The position numbers and the translations under genes are program-made. From NCBI GenBank assembly GCA_024663395.1, contig JANFAH010000005.1, positions 496,001-560,000 of the forward strand: a stretch of DNA of 64,000 bases. Reading direction: 5' to 3'. Below, one piece after another: positions 46,301 to 59,300 of the stretch (position 1 is the stretch's first letter; every line of letters begins with the position of its first letter). Origin of the DNA: Pisolithus tinctorius (lineage: Eukaryota; Basidiomycota; Agaricomycetes; Boletales; Pisolithaceae). Below the pieces are notes generated by a model. It saw only the letters and a program-made list of their open reading frames with translations, was not told the DNA's origin and did no database searches.

Positions 46301-46726
46301 TCCTGTCCCTTGGATGAAACCCGCCACATGCCCATGCACGTCTTTCTCGGATGGAAGGTTCAAGTACTCATCTTCACACATGCCAACTCTGAATGGATTG
46401 CGTGGTTGGGGTTCGCTGTCCTCTTGCTCGCTACGTTTGATCCTCATCAATGCCCGCCGTTTCGCTTGATAGACCTTGTCGAGTTCCCGTTTGCGCTCTT
46501 TCTTACATCGGTCCTTCGCAGCGGCAACCACACGTATATGTTCTTGCACCTCTGGCGGCAGTTGACTGATTGCAGGCCGGAGCTTTGCCCAGGTTCGGAG
46601 TCCATACGGGAGGGAACCGGGTGGAACACTATCATAAACTTCTTGGCAGGTAAGATGTCCCCAGATGTCACCCATCTTTTGCGCTTGAGGAGGTCTGTCG
46701 GTGCGTATTTTCCGTGGCTCTGACAT
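40312..46726 (-). mobile_element. Helitron (left terminus proposed, right terminus unknown)
   Basis: The Rep-helicase gene runs leftward. Helitrons end 3' in a short hairpin followed by CTRR and insert between A and T. On the minus strand a 16 bp perfect palindrome (ACCTTGTTTACAAGGT, 40340-40355), a second small palindrome (GAAGGATCCCTTC, 40321-40333) and CTAG followed by T (40312-40315) occur after the helicase. That makes 40312 the best candidate end, though the hairpins are not GC-rich. The 5' TC end should lie to the right of 46726, possibly beyond the divergent genes at 46.8-50.7 kb; I could not identify it. Confidence 0.4.
40736..46726 (-). pseudogene. Helitron Rep/Pif1-helicase (RepHel) with introns and a nonsense codon
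   Basis: Domains in order: N-terminus with CxxC pairs (CVVCARKL; CSECNRAL) and a DUF6570-like region (WLGDAPLELRRLTFAETLL); the Rep HUH nuclease with QGRGTLHVHMLLWL; then a Pif1-family SF1 helicase (Walker A GEAGVGKSKT, Walker B DEISMIS, GDFHQFPPV, C-terminal FNAYVALSHSQGRDTIRLL). Introns that restore frame and domain continuity are 46192-46239, 45410-45462, 45258-45316, 43458-43513 and 43322-43372 (48-59 bp, GT-AG). Two in-frame TGAs remain. The one at 44374-44376, just before GYFGVVEAQGRG, cannot be spliced out without losing conserved residues. The one at 42761-42763 could lie in a 33 bp intron (42758-42790). So the gene is nearly complete but probably inactive. Confidence 0.88.
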
Positions 46727-46836
46727 GCTACCGTATTCACATGGAACACCCCTCCTAATTTGTCTCCTTTTCTCCCAAGTTTAAATTGGCTTCGTCCTTT
46801 AGGGGAGCTTATTCCCTCCCTTCTGCTCAAACCACC
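46727..46836. promoter_or_regulatory. 110 bp bidirectional promoter region
   Basis: This gap separates the RepHel start (46726, minus) from the divergent gene start (46837, plus, in the good context ACCACCATGG). No clear TATA box is visible. Both genes must draw their proximal promoters from it. Confidence 0.5.
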
Positions 46837-48038
46837 ATGGCTCCACGTGCTCCTAAGGAAAAACAGAAGACATCGTTAGCTACTAGTGGTCAGTCGTTTG
46901 GTCTACTTCATGAGTCTTCCGGGACTCGCCCTACTGACGGTCTTCCTACAGAGCAGGAGACTGTTGACGGTCTATCCCCCGCCACTAACCAATCGTACAA
47001 TGTCGAAGGTGCACCCACTACGATTTCCACAACGGCGATGGATTCTACCTTACCTACCTCCGCAACCGAGGGAACGACTCAGCACGTATCCAATGAAATT
47101 GATGACATCATTAGCGTGCTAAAGACCAACACTCTCACATTCTACGGCACCACAGCGCAACTCGCATCACGCGCTGAATTTTTCCAGGGCGGGTTTTCCG
47201 GTGACATCGCAGTCGTGAAAGATAGCGGGGACGAGACCACGGAACTGCTTATCAGTGGCATCTTTCAAGTTGACCGTCAAAACTTCTTCATGGGGCCTGA
47301 GGGAGCATACATGCCAATGGGGGCTTTCAAGCGGGAGTTTTCGGAGACTAAACTTAGCTGCCAACTTATTGCTGTTCAGCGAGATGCCGCTTTTAAGACA
47401 GCCTGTGCTGATTTCCCCGCGATTGTGGGAAACATCAGGGGTCTCGAAAGACTTATCCCCTCCAAAAAGGGGACGACCTTGGTTTCTTGCATCCGTGAGG
47501 CCAACGGCGTCTCCTCTATCAGAGTCAGCCACTCATTGTTCACGAAGAAAGATGACAGTGTTGATCCAGACACTGCCTCCCTTGACGGTATGTAGGTCTA
47601 CTTTGTCAGCTTCAGAATCAACTAACATCCGACAGAGGCGCGAACGGCGGATTGGCCTGTTCAAGAACGAACGAGGTCGGCCTTAGACTGTGCAGCAATG
47701 ACACACGTGGTTTGTCCCCTGCCAGCCTTTGATCAAGATCATACACCCATTGCGCCCAGCGACTACCAGCGAAAGCTTTGTGGCGCAATCGTCCTCACGC
47801 ACTTCACCCTGGTACACTACTATTTCAAACAGGATAAGAAGTCTGTGTTCAGCGGCGTACTGCATGAGATGGTGGTTTTATGCGAACCACCCCCTCCACC
47901 TACAAACCCTCTCAAAAGATCCAGTTATGGGGGCGGGCCTTCTTTCGCCCACATCCCAACCACGAAGAAAGTACGCCAGGTATGCTTGATATATCCATCG
48001 TATTCACCATCAACGGCTTATAGATCTTTCAGGCTTAA
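46837..48038 (+). CDS. Unknown 369-aa protein, divergent from the Helitron RepHel
   Basis: Exons 46837-47587, 47636-47979 and 48024-48038 are joined by a 48 bp intron with a clear CTAAC branch site and a 44 bp intron. The phases fit and give 369 aa. The N-terminal 85 residues are Ser/Thr/Pro-rich and probably disordered. A conserved-looking globular part follows (DDIISVLKTNTLTFYGTTAQL, GIFQVDRQNFFMGPEG, GNIRGLERLIPSKKG, IREANGVSSIRVSHSLF). The C-terminal part contains LCGAIVLTHFTLVHYYFKQD and VLHEMVVLCEPP, a beta-rich pattern that could be OB-fold-like, then a basic end. I recognise no family and see no signal peptide or membrane segment. The frame is fully open although the neighbouring RepHel carries a stop. 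Its position suggests Helitron cargo. Confidence 0.7.
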
Positions 48039-48797
48039 AAGCACGCATTGTGTCTATAGAAGGCATCGTGTATCACTATTTGGAGGATCACGCCTAAGAA
48101 CGTCATCACTATGTTGAAGGTCATAAGGGGGAAGACATCGGGTGCAAGTCATTATGTATGTAGGAATATTGGAGGCTCGTGTACACAGCTGTCAAATGCA
48201 GGGGTAGTAATAGATTATGTGCGGATCCTTTTGTATGTAGAAAGGTTGCAAACTCATATACAAAACGGTCGAATGCTGTGAAGTTCTCACATGCCATATT
48301 GTAATCTATGCCAGTTTGTTCAGTGCACCCTCCCTGCTGGTTTGCACGGAAATCGCTCGACAAAAGAGAGGCGTGCCCGTGGCTGGGGCTTACGCGGTGA
48401 TGGAGGTCAGTTCTGGCGGGTCTCTCGTCAGCAACCTGCTGATCATGGGGTGCGACCACTTTTGCAGTTCAACTCACTAATGTAACCCCATTGAATCGGG
48501 TATCGCGGCTTGGCTGTTTCCGCGAGGAATGCCGCTTTTCCCCTGCTGGGGCTCCTTTCACGTCGAACGATGTAAGCACCCTTACCTCTGCGGGCGGCGA
48601 GTTACTTATGATAGGGTGACTTCCCCCTTGGTTACCAAGCCATTATCATGCCCCAATCATAAGGGGGGCCCCTTGCTGTAAGGTATTTATTGGCCTACGT
48701 TGCATTTCTCGCCAGCATTCTCAGATTTCTCAACCTACATGTAGGTGTCATGTACATCGTCGAAGACATCTCTTATGATTTTTACTTTCTACAGACA
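48039..48797. other. Non-coding gap between two unknown genes
   Basis: Only short overlapping frames and no conserved motif. An in-frame ATG at 48690 would add a hydrophobic leader (MAYVAFLASILRFLNL) to the next gene, but the stretch just before 48798 (CTTTCTACAG) looks like a splice acceptor or UTR. Confidence 0.4.
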
Positions 48798-49262
48798 ATG
48801 AATAACGAACAGCACTCAAACATCGACACAAACGAGGGAACTCTTTACACCGTATGGGGTTTTCTTTTCGGCAGAACCTCTGGGCCGCGCACACTGAGTG
48901 TTCGCGTCGACAACAATGGCATGATGACCATTAGTGGTACTCAATACCTCTTTTCACCTGATGCCTCTATCACCTCGGCGCGAGTGCAGGTTCGCCACAG
49001 GCTATACATCGTCTTCTTTGACCTGGAGCGTCATCAGACACGTCGTGAAACTGCAACATACGTCTTTGTCAGGGTGCTCCCTGGTCATCAACGTCCGTTG
49101 CACATTCGTGCGGAGGATGATCTCCAGGACATCATGAATGCCCTCCTCGTGTTCGTTTCTAGGATGTTCCTTTCTGCGCAGCGCGCTAACTATATGACAG
49201 CTTGGCTAGACATTTTCCAACCACGGGTTGCACTTCTGGAGCGACTGATCAATCCTAACTGA
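48798..49262 (+). CDS. Unknown small protein (154 aa)
   Basis: I chose Met 48798 (MNNEQHSNIDTNEGTLYTVWGFLFG); the same frame is open to 48690. The predicted protein is mixed alpha/beta: a beta-rich first half (TLSVRVDNNGMMTISGTQYLF, QVRHRLYIVFFDLERHQTRRE) and a helical second half (DDLQDIMNALLVFVSRMFL, WLDIFQPRVALLERLINPN). No domain, signal or metal motif is recognised. The codon use and CpG content match host genes, not the decayed elements. It stands between the Helitron-linked 369-aa gene and an F-box-like gene on the same strand, so it may be host or Helitron cargo. Confidence 0.5.
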   Translation: MNNEQHSNIDTNEGTLYTVWGFLFGRTSGPRTLSVRVDNNGMMTISGTQYLFSPDASITSARVQVRHRLYIVFFDLERHQTRRETATYVFVRVLPGHQRPLHIRAEDDLQDIMNALLVFVSRMFLSAQRANYMTAWLDIFQPRVALLERLINPN

Positions 49263-49635
49263 TGTCCGAATAACTGCATTGGTGGACGTCTGGTTTATGA
49301 TACTTGCTGTATAGCACCTCCACAAACATAATATACATATTCACTGTTTAACGAAAAAGTGTATGAAATCCGTTGTATACATTCATGACCGGGGACCGGT
49401 GTACTCTACCAAAGCGTACGTAAGAAATACGAGATTGAATAGGATCTCGACCGCCTTGTTGTGGCTGTGTTGCCATGCACCTTGTCTTGCGCTTTCTGCT
49501 CCGTCGTCGGTATGCTGCGCACGGCATCTGCTATCACTAATCTCCCATGCCACCCCCTCAGCCCCTTATCCGTGAGGGCCTATAAAGGATGACGTTGGGG
49601 CAACAAGATATGTACCTCGCTACCTTCTTGCTGGT

Positions 49636-50668
49636 ATGTTTCGTTTACCGCCAGAACTGCGTCACCACATCCTGGGTTACTGTAACATTCAAGATATCGC
49701 GAAATTTGCAAGATCTTCGGGTACTGCTGCAATCCTCGCATACTGTTACCTCGGTTACCGCCTCAGGATGAGGACGGCTGGGTTTTTCTCCAGCTGTGCC
49801 GTCCTGCTAGGTATCCTGCGTGCCTGCGACGCCGTCATCTCCGGATCCTTGGCCCTTCACATGGTCTTGCCTGCCAACAGTTGTGCTTGGACACCCACGG
49901 ACCTAGATATTTACGTGCCCTTGCGTCAGATTTGTTACCTGACCATGAAGCTAGAATGCGAAGGCACGTCTTTCTCATTTCCATCACGCATTAACATTCT
50001 CTGAGTGCCATCTTGCAGGTTACAATGTGGTCCGTGAGACTCGCGTCGATGGCAGTCCTTACAACATGTCCGCCATTCGCAGTATCCTCACGTTTTCCAA
50101 CGGGACTCATTACATTGATGTAATTGTGTCCAGGACGTCGACAGCTCTCTCCCCGTTGTTTCAATTCCACAGCACTGCTGTCATGAATTTTATCAGTGCT
50201 GACACGATCTTCTGCGCATATCCCAACCTGACGTTCGATCACCGTGCACTGATCAACCCACATCCCGTTTATTATGGGTTGATCGGCTTCAAAACGATGG
50301 CAGCCTTACAGAAATACGCCTCTCGGGGATTCGAGTTTGTCGAATGCGAGGAATTTCATCATTTACCTTACAGTTGCAGGTCTATACCTCGCACTTTAAC
50401 TGACGGCGGCTGCCTATGGGTTCAAATTTCCGATCTCCGTCATGATCTCGTTATGCCCGCTGACATCCTCAAACGCCTAGGCGTCATCAACATCATGTGG
50501 TTACTGGGCGGCTACGTCTGCGGCGCATATCCTGCGTTTCTTGATAGCTACTCGTTCGTGTTCAACAACGACATGTGAGTACATTATGTTCACGTGCCTC
50601 TGCATGCACTCATAATCAGAAGGGACCTTCTCTCTGATCGGCGCTTCATCGGGAGTGAGGAGATTTAG
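49636..50668 (+). CDS. F-box-like protein
   Basis: The N-terminus MFRLPPELRHHILGYCNIQDIAKFARSS is a short F-box-like motif (LPPEL...I..Y..), which in fungi links substrates to SCF ubiquitin ligases. The rest (SGSLALHMVLP...TDLDIYVP, GYNVVRETRVDG, HYIDVIVSRTSTALSPLFQFHSTAVMNF, LINPHPVYYGLIGFKTMAALQKYASRGFEF) resembles the poorly characterised body shared by expanded basidiomycete F-box-like families. Exons 49636-49963 and 50019-50574 are joined by a 55 bp intron that must use a GC donor (GCACGT) to stay in frame. A canonical GTGAGT...CAG intron (50575-50619) adds a third exon to TAG at 50666-50668, giving 310 aa. Without it the protein would stop at 50578. Whether it belongs to the Helitron is unknown. 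Confidence 0.6.
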
Positions 50669-50877
50669 TGTTTTCCCAGCAAAAAGTCCTGGGTGTGATA
50701 GCATGTTGGCAATGATTTGTCGGGTTCTACCGGGTGGAGGGTGTCGAAACTGGTGGATCCACAAGGATGGATATGTGCGAGTGGAACAAATATTGATATT
50801 GCTTGCTGTAAATTATGAGAATCTATGACGTGTTCGTAAACAAGGTGCCTGCCGTCCCCGACGGCCCTATCCTCTAG

Positions 50878-50893
50878 TGGTTTATAAATAAGG
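50878..50893 (+). promoter_or_regulatory. TATA-like element upstream of argininosuccinate lyase
   Basis: TGGTTTATAAATAAGG lies about 30 bp before the ATG at 50921. If it is used, the 5' UTR would be very short, so transcription may start elsewhere. Confidence 0.3.
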
Positions 50894-50920
50894 AAATTAT
50901 CGTTTTCCCTTCGAATCACC

Positions 50921-52698
<1,778 letters not shown>

Positions 52699-53013
52699 GA
52701 GCGTGTGGAAGCAAAAAGCACACTGTATATAACCGGAACGTGTAATAGAGGATACCTTGAACAGTATTATTGTTGTGCTGTACGGTGCCAGGAGGCGATG
52801 TTTGTGGCAGTTTGCGGGAGGAACAAAATCAGCATCTGTTGACTTGGCGTGGACTAGTTGACCTCCCAACTTTTCTTTTTGTACAGGTCTAGGCTTATTT
52901 TACTGACAGGTACCTGCAGCGTTTGAAGTTGGAAACCACAGTCGTCGTCGGCCCCCTCTTAGTTTACACGCCCCTTCCTTCCACCTACCTACCATCTTCC
53001 TTGACGATACGCC

Positions 53014-54468
53014 ATGGATAGACTCGCAGCAATGAGAGTTAGTCGCGTGCTTTTTGCACCTCCTCCCTAATGCTAATGTTTTCTTCGCGTTCATTGACAG
53101 GCCCAGCAACAGGGCAGGTAAGCAAGCGCTATTCGATCGAGTACAGTATCTGACTACGTTGCCTCTGCCTGCACATGGCGTTGCAGCCGCGGTGGCCCAT
53201 ACTCTCGAGCAGACGACCGTGCCTATGAGATGGCCGAAGTCAACAGCACTACAAACTTGACGGGCGGAGGGGACAGCATGAATGCCTTTTATTCAGAGGT
53301 CTGCTCCCTTTCTTTGCATGCAGGCTACAAGCTAAACGCTCCCCTGTCACCTGTGCCTTGACTATGATTCGGCGCTCGTTTGTCCGCTCACGCGCTGCTA
53401 TCAATCATTCTAATATATAGATTTCATCCATCCAAGACAGCCTCAAAACATTCAACACCAACGTGTCGCGCATCGACGAGCTGCATTCCCGCTCACTCAA
53501 CAACACCGACGATGCTGCGCAGCAGCGCGTGGTTTCGCAGTTAGAGCAACTTGTTGCAGAGACGAGCGAGTTGAGTACCCAGCTCAAGCGGCGAATCCAG
53601 ACACTCGAGAGACAAGGTGGAAGTGGACGGGATGGCCAAATCCGCAAACAACAGGTATGCCTCTGACTTTCTTTTCCGTTCGTGGACTGGCGCCAGTGGG
53701 GGGCTGGACTTACACTTGCATGCAACCAGACTGCTTTCGTGAAGTCGAAGTTTGTGGATGCTATTCAGAACTATCAACAAGTTGAGCAGCAGCATCGCCA
53801 AAAGTACAAGCAGCGCATAGAGAGGCAGGTTAAGATTGGTGCGTGTAGCCTTGTGTAGCGCTGAACTTCCTCAATTGATGTCTTGCCAGTCAAACCGGAC
53901 GCGACTCCCGAAGAGATACGGGCTGCGGTCGATGACGAGAGCGGAGGGCAGATTTTCAGTCAAGCCGTAAGTTGTCTGTGGTAATCCGCAAACTACAGGT
54001 CTTCACTTGTCGTTAGCTCATGAACTCAAACCGATATGGTGAATCAAGAGCAGCTTATCGGGAAGTGCAAGCGCGGCATCAAGATATACTACGAATCGAG
54101 AAAACCATTGCCGAGCTTGCGCAATTGTTTAATGATGTCAGTTCCCACTCTAATTGTGGGGGACTACAGCTCATGGTGGTTGCACAGATGAGCGTCTTGG
54201 TTGAGCAACAGGATGAAACGATAAATGCCATTCAAACAACTGCCGCGACAGTGGAGAAAGATACGGAAGTGGGGTACGTTGTGCCAATAATCATTCTTTC
54301 ATTTCAGCTGAATGCAGGTTTAGGCTCCAACACACCGAAAAGGCTGTCGTGTCAGCACGGGCTGCTCGCAAGAAACGATGGATCTGTTTCTTCATTTCAC
54401 TTCTTATCCTTATCATCGTTGGTGTCGTCGTGGCGGTGGTTATCACGAACAACACGAAGAAGACGTAA
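53014..54468 (+). CDS. SSO1: Plasma-membrane syntaxin (Qa-SNARE), Sso1-like
   Basis: A tail-anchored t-SNARE for exocytic vesicle fusion at the plasma membrane. Nine exons (53014-53037, 53101-53117, 53187-53298, 53421-53654, 53730-53838, 53890-53966, 54017-54136, 54188-54273, 54318-54468) keep phase and give 309 aa. Domains: a short N-peptide (MDRLAAMRAQQQG), the Habc three-helix bundle (from FYSEISSIQDSL to QYQQVEQQHRQKYKQR-like text), the Qa-SNARE helix (IEKTIAELAQLFNDMSVLVEQQDETI, zero-layer Gln in LVEQQ), an Arg/Lys-rich juxtamembrane stretch (RAARKKRW) and a C-terminal membrane anchor (ICFFISLLILIIVGVVVAVV). The first coding exons are tiny (24 and 17 bp). An alternative acceptor for exon 3 at 53216 would break the frame. 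Confidence 0.94.
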
Positions 54469-54863
54469 CAGGTTCTGCCCTGATTATTGCCTTATATTTC
54501 GGTTCCCTGATTATATCTCTGCTAATATCTTGATTCAACCGGCGCACTATTATGTGCTTGGCCACCTTCTGCCGTCTCTGCCATTCCTTGCTCTCGAACG
54601 TGTCTCTCTTTTTTTTACATTCTCATGGACAGCTCGCCCGCAAACTAGATACCTGCTAGGAAACTGAATAACGATAGGGTTATTTATTGATTTCGTGGCA
54701 CCGCAAGATCCTATTCTATCTACGCTTGTAGGATGAAATCATTAAAACAATCCCTTCAAATGTGTGGCATAAAAGATGTTCAAGATCCCTGGGGTAAATA
54801 ATATGAAGTGCGCTGGTATCACTTGAGTCGTATAGCACTCCATATAAAGGTAGATGGGTGCAG

Positions 54864-55937
54864 TTATGCGTGCAGGCAGTTCAGGAATCTCAAGGAAATA
54901 AATGCCAATGCAGTGACACAGGCATATACCACAGCACGGCCTTCTGGTGGGTTGATCGTCAAGAAAGGGTATGGGACTGTGCAGAGAAGTGCCATTAGGA
55001 TCATGCTCCTATCAACTCCATGATGTGTACTCACAAACACCATTGTGGGAACTGCAATATTCAACCCAGCAAGCATATAGGATTCCGTAAAGAAGGAGAG
55101 TGATTGGTGCAGATTTATTCAGTTGCCAGCTGCTCAACTTTCGTTCGAAGGCGAGGAAGTCGGCAAGGACCGTAACGAAAGGCGCGACGTGCATGGCCAT
55201 GTCGACATGTAGCGGAGGACGAACTAACGTTGGGGAGGGACTTGGTGAATCCTGTGCGCCAGCGAAAGAGTTTTCCGGACGAAGAATCAACTTCGGAAAG
55301 AAAAAGTACAGTGACCAATAGATGCTCGTCACCACGAAGGCGAGCTAGAAGGAGTTGAATCTTTCTTGCAAGGAACAACATGGTGTACTCCAAGCTTACC
55401 GGCAAAGCTACCATGAGGAGCATCCTCTTGACGGAGCGGAACAGTCCAAGTTGACGAACTGATCATGTGAGTGAGTTGTTTGCCATCCAACAGCAGATGG
55501 ATGAGCAAGGTGTACCTCCGGGGAAGAGATCCCAAACGAGACAAAGTCCCATATACGCCCATGCGCCTACAAGCCTGATCAAGTTAGAAGGAATTGCAAT
55601 GAGATTATGCTTTCAGATATGAGTATTCGAGGCAAAACGAGAAAAACATACGCTTGGATTGTAAGAAACTGAAGATGCCCACCCTTTTGCTTGCTGATCA
55701 ACTCATCGAAAGGAAGGGTTCCGATCCTCGACCAAGCATAGGCCAAGATGGATGCGGCAGTTGCGTGCAGCGCAAGGGGCCTGCTACTTAACGATTTCTG
55801 CATTCTAACGAATTCAGGATGTAGTAGTGCAACACGGACAAGAAGAAGGGGCAAGAACGTGGTTGTGATATAAAGGAAGGCTGCTAATAACTGCTTCGCC
55901 GGAGGGATGGACTTGCGTGTGAGTCCTGCTAGGCGTG
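54864..55937 (-). CDS. FAR-17a/AIG1-like multi-pass membrane protein
   Basis: Family members (AIG1, ADTRP) hydrolyse fatty-acid esters of hydroxy fatty acids in animals; fungal members are little studied. Visible segments, in order: LLAAFLYITTTFLPLLLVRVALL (membrane helix), LALHATAASILAYAWSRIGTLPFDELISKQKGGHLQFLTIQA, AWAYMGLCLVWDLFPG, VKRMLLMVALP, LAFVVTSIYWSLYFFFPKLILRPE, then PPLHVDMAMHVAPFVTVLADFLAFE and PYPFLTINPPEGRAVVYACVTALAFISLRF. The His in PPLHVDMAMH matches the family's conserved His and several hydrophobic helices are present. At least four introns are supported by phase. The stop is at 54864. The 5' end is unsure: no ATG precedes the first helix in frame, so a short upstream exon is probable; the first in-frame Met is at 55803. 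Confidence 0.75.
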
Positions 55938-56348
55938 GAAAGGCGGCGTTGATGCCATCTCACAAGCTTGCACACGACCACACGTTTCGGGCATCAGTGC
56001 ACCGGGGGGGAAGCACTGCTGCCAGTACTTGAGACCCTGAATTGAGTACATTCGGACTTTTCGGATCTCATCCCTGATGATCCTTGTTGCCCGCAGCTCG
56101 CCGATTACTGCCTGCCCACATGTGAGGCGGGTACTTGGTAGTATCCGAACAAGATATGACGTCCGTCGGCATTCGGGGAACTTTGTTGATTTTTTGGGAA
56201 GAATGGAGACCGTCGGACATAGGTACGTCGTCACCGGCAAGTTAGTGTCTCACGCCGGAGTTCCTCTACTGATCAACTGAGCTAACCAAAATCAATATCC
56301 GTGTCGATTGTTACCCCCACCCTAAATATCTTATACTGCACCAGTTGC

Positions 56349-59300
56349 CTATTCTTTCAGCTTCTTCAACACCCGCTCATGCAACGCCCTCAGCACAGGT
56401 CCAACTGATCCTCCTTCACAAACCACTCCGATATCAATCATTGCTACTCGCTCCTTGTTGGCAGCCCCTGGTGGTCGCGCAGCACGCACAGCCTCAGTAA
56501 CGAGATCACGGAAATCAGGGATGGGTTGGAATGTCAGCAACTCAGTGACTTCTTCGGTCTGAGGAGCAAGCGACTGCTGAAAGAGCGAACGTGATGCATC
56601 CAGAATAACGATACGCTTGTTGGTCATTAATCTAAGGTCAAGGGCGTGCCTGCAAACAAGTGAATGAAATTTTAGATGTTCACGCGTCCAGCCATGAAAT
56701 TACCTTAGATCGCCATATAGCACTCTCCACCATCCCAAGCCTTTAACAAAGGCGTCGAACCATGGTTCGTCGGCGCCGCTGTTAGATCTATCCCGTCCAG
56801 GCAGCCCTCTGGCAGCCGTTATCATATGGTCAAGCTCTGCAACCACTGGAAGCGTATCACGCAGCAGCCCCACCAGGCGATACAAGGACGTCGCTAAAGA
56901 TCCATAACGTAGAATCTGTCGCAGATATGGTTCTGCTTCTTCGTGAGGGTTGGTCCGTGGTTGTCGCAATGAAACTGGTATAGGTGGAGGCGCAAGTGAT
57001 GCTGGCTGTGTCGGACGAAATGTCGGAGCACTGCGTGAAAAGCGCAGCTCAAAGGAACCTCCAGTCGGTGATAACTGGTCTATGCAACTGATGGATACAG
57101 TGTAATCCTTGGGTCGGGTGAGTCCAGATAGCTGGAACCGGCGTAGAACCTACTTACCGCCGCATAGGCAAATTCAACCGTTTGGAGATCAAAAGAGAGA
57201 AGCCGGACGTCCTGCCACTTCCTTTCCTTACCCATCCGAGCGACTGCCCAAAAATCAGCTAGAGAGATGTCAGAAATAGAACCACTCACCTTCGCGAGCG
57301 ATGACAACCATTTTGGATACCCGTGCCCATTCCTCGAGGAATTCGTCTACACAGGTATCCACGTTTTCAGATAAGAAAGACACGACGGCCTCCATAGCAT
57401 CGTATACTATTCTCTTAGAAGGTCGAATAATGTTGTTGGTCGCTCTTGCCGCGGCTCGTTTACCAACAGGTTGCTGGACATATTTGAGCTTCACACATGT
57501 GACGACCTGCGCTTTCTTGTCTGACCACCAGTTGAGCGGTATGACACGGATGTTTGGCATTGCTGCCTCAGCGGCGGGTGCTCCGGAAAGAATGTCCGAC
57601 GACTGAACACATAGAGCAGGCACAGAGCAAGCAAGGGACGACTGAATGTGGGAAAGTTCAGATGGAGGAAGACTGTTTGCAGGGTTGACATGAATGTATG
57701 GGATGCCACGACGTTTGAGTTGGAGTTCAACTCTCGTGTAAGCGACACGGGCACTTGAGATTCACGTCAATTCAGATAATACTATTCACACTGAAGAGGC
57801 TTACCAACAGTACGCGTAGAGTTCCCTCAGAGTCTGGGTGTCCAGGTTGAAACTGGGAAAAACATTCGAAATTTGATTTTCAGTGGTCGGTCAGCGAACT
57901 CACCTGTCTTCTCTTAGTACATCCTGAGCCGAAGCACCCACATGGCGTCTCCTCCGTTGGCCGACTTGGGTAATCAAGGGACTTATCATGATATCCCCCG
58001 GGGACCCGACACCTCGGTCACCCCGTATACGTCGGACATCTAACCAGCCGATATCCTCCATAATCATGTTGGCAAACATACTGTCAGTCAGGACTTTAAC
58101 GGAAATAAGGGCATATCGGAAATCTTCTTCGGTAATGACGAGAACGAGATAATGAGTTGGGAACCTTGCCAGCTGGATGTATATTGTTCCCCTAGCAGTG
58201 GGCCCCAGTTTTTGGATTTCTGAAAAGAGTTGATGTTCTAACGGAGAGAAGCCAGAAAGAATATGACTCACCCTCCTTGGAAAAATTGCGATGTCGGAAG
58301 ACCTGGAAACCAAGGTATTTTGCCTTCTGCTCAACCGAATCTGTGATCGTCTATGGACGGCTATCAGACCGTAAGAGGTTTATATTCCGGACAACTCACA
58401 TATAGTCGAAGTAGGCTAAGGGCTTCAAGTAACATATTAGGGTTCTCATTGAGACCGTCTGTTATTGTTGCAAAACGAGGCCAACGACCAGCAGCAGCAA
58501 GGTCGCCAGTATCCCGTAAGTTCATACGACCTGTCCGCGTGTCTATGGAAATAACAGCCACTTCATCTGCGCATAAGTGGACGCGCAGTTGGTGATAGTC
58601 GCCTGGGTCACCGTCAGCGAACAATTCATTCCGTTAAGACGAGCAGCACCTCGCGAATCCAATATGACCTTTCCTTCAGGCGAAAACACATTCCTTGTGG
58701 GCCCGTTCTGTAGTTGGGACTGAAAGTACAAGAGAATTGACCTTGTATGTGCATGGATGACTCGGACAAGCATGCCCTCAAAGTCGAGGTCTTCTGAGTC
58801 CTTGAGTGGAATGAATCAGTTGGTTAATAGAATTAATTGACCATCCCGCCGCCTCACCACTTCCAAATGCCCTACTGTAGCCAACACCTCCTCCTGGTTA
58901 ATGATTACACCAAGAGTCCCTTTCATAGGTTCCCACCGAACATCAAACATCAACCCCTCAACTTCATCTGATGGATGGGCATCACCACACTTGGCTCCCT
59001 GTTGTAGGTCTGCAAGCATTCGTGCAACTGGCGTTCGTGCAGGTCCACCTCCAGCTTTTCGGGTGGCCCGACTTTCCGTGATGGAAATAGTTAGGGTACC
59101 TCCATGAGGAGGCAATTTTATACGACTCTGCATCTGGGACCGTCCTGGGATGTTTTGAGGTGTTGGGCGCCTTCCGAGCGATAGTTGTAGTGAAATAAAT
59201 AATAAGTGAATGTCACTTACAACCAGTAAGACACTGACAAGGTTTTGCGGTTATTAAGCATTTCTACTCTGAGATAATCAGCCCATCCTAGAGAACGCAT

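Noticed and set aside
50878..50893. Helitron 5' end near the argininosuccinate lyase promoter
   Set aside because: No TCTMTAYTA-type terminus is present; the AT-rich motif is better explained as a promoter element.
55929..56240. 104-aa minus-strand frame upstream of the AIG1-like gene
   Set aside because: It is in a different frame from the first membrane helix and has no conserved motif; a real 5' exon may lie here but this frame is not it.
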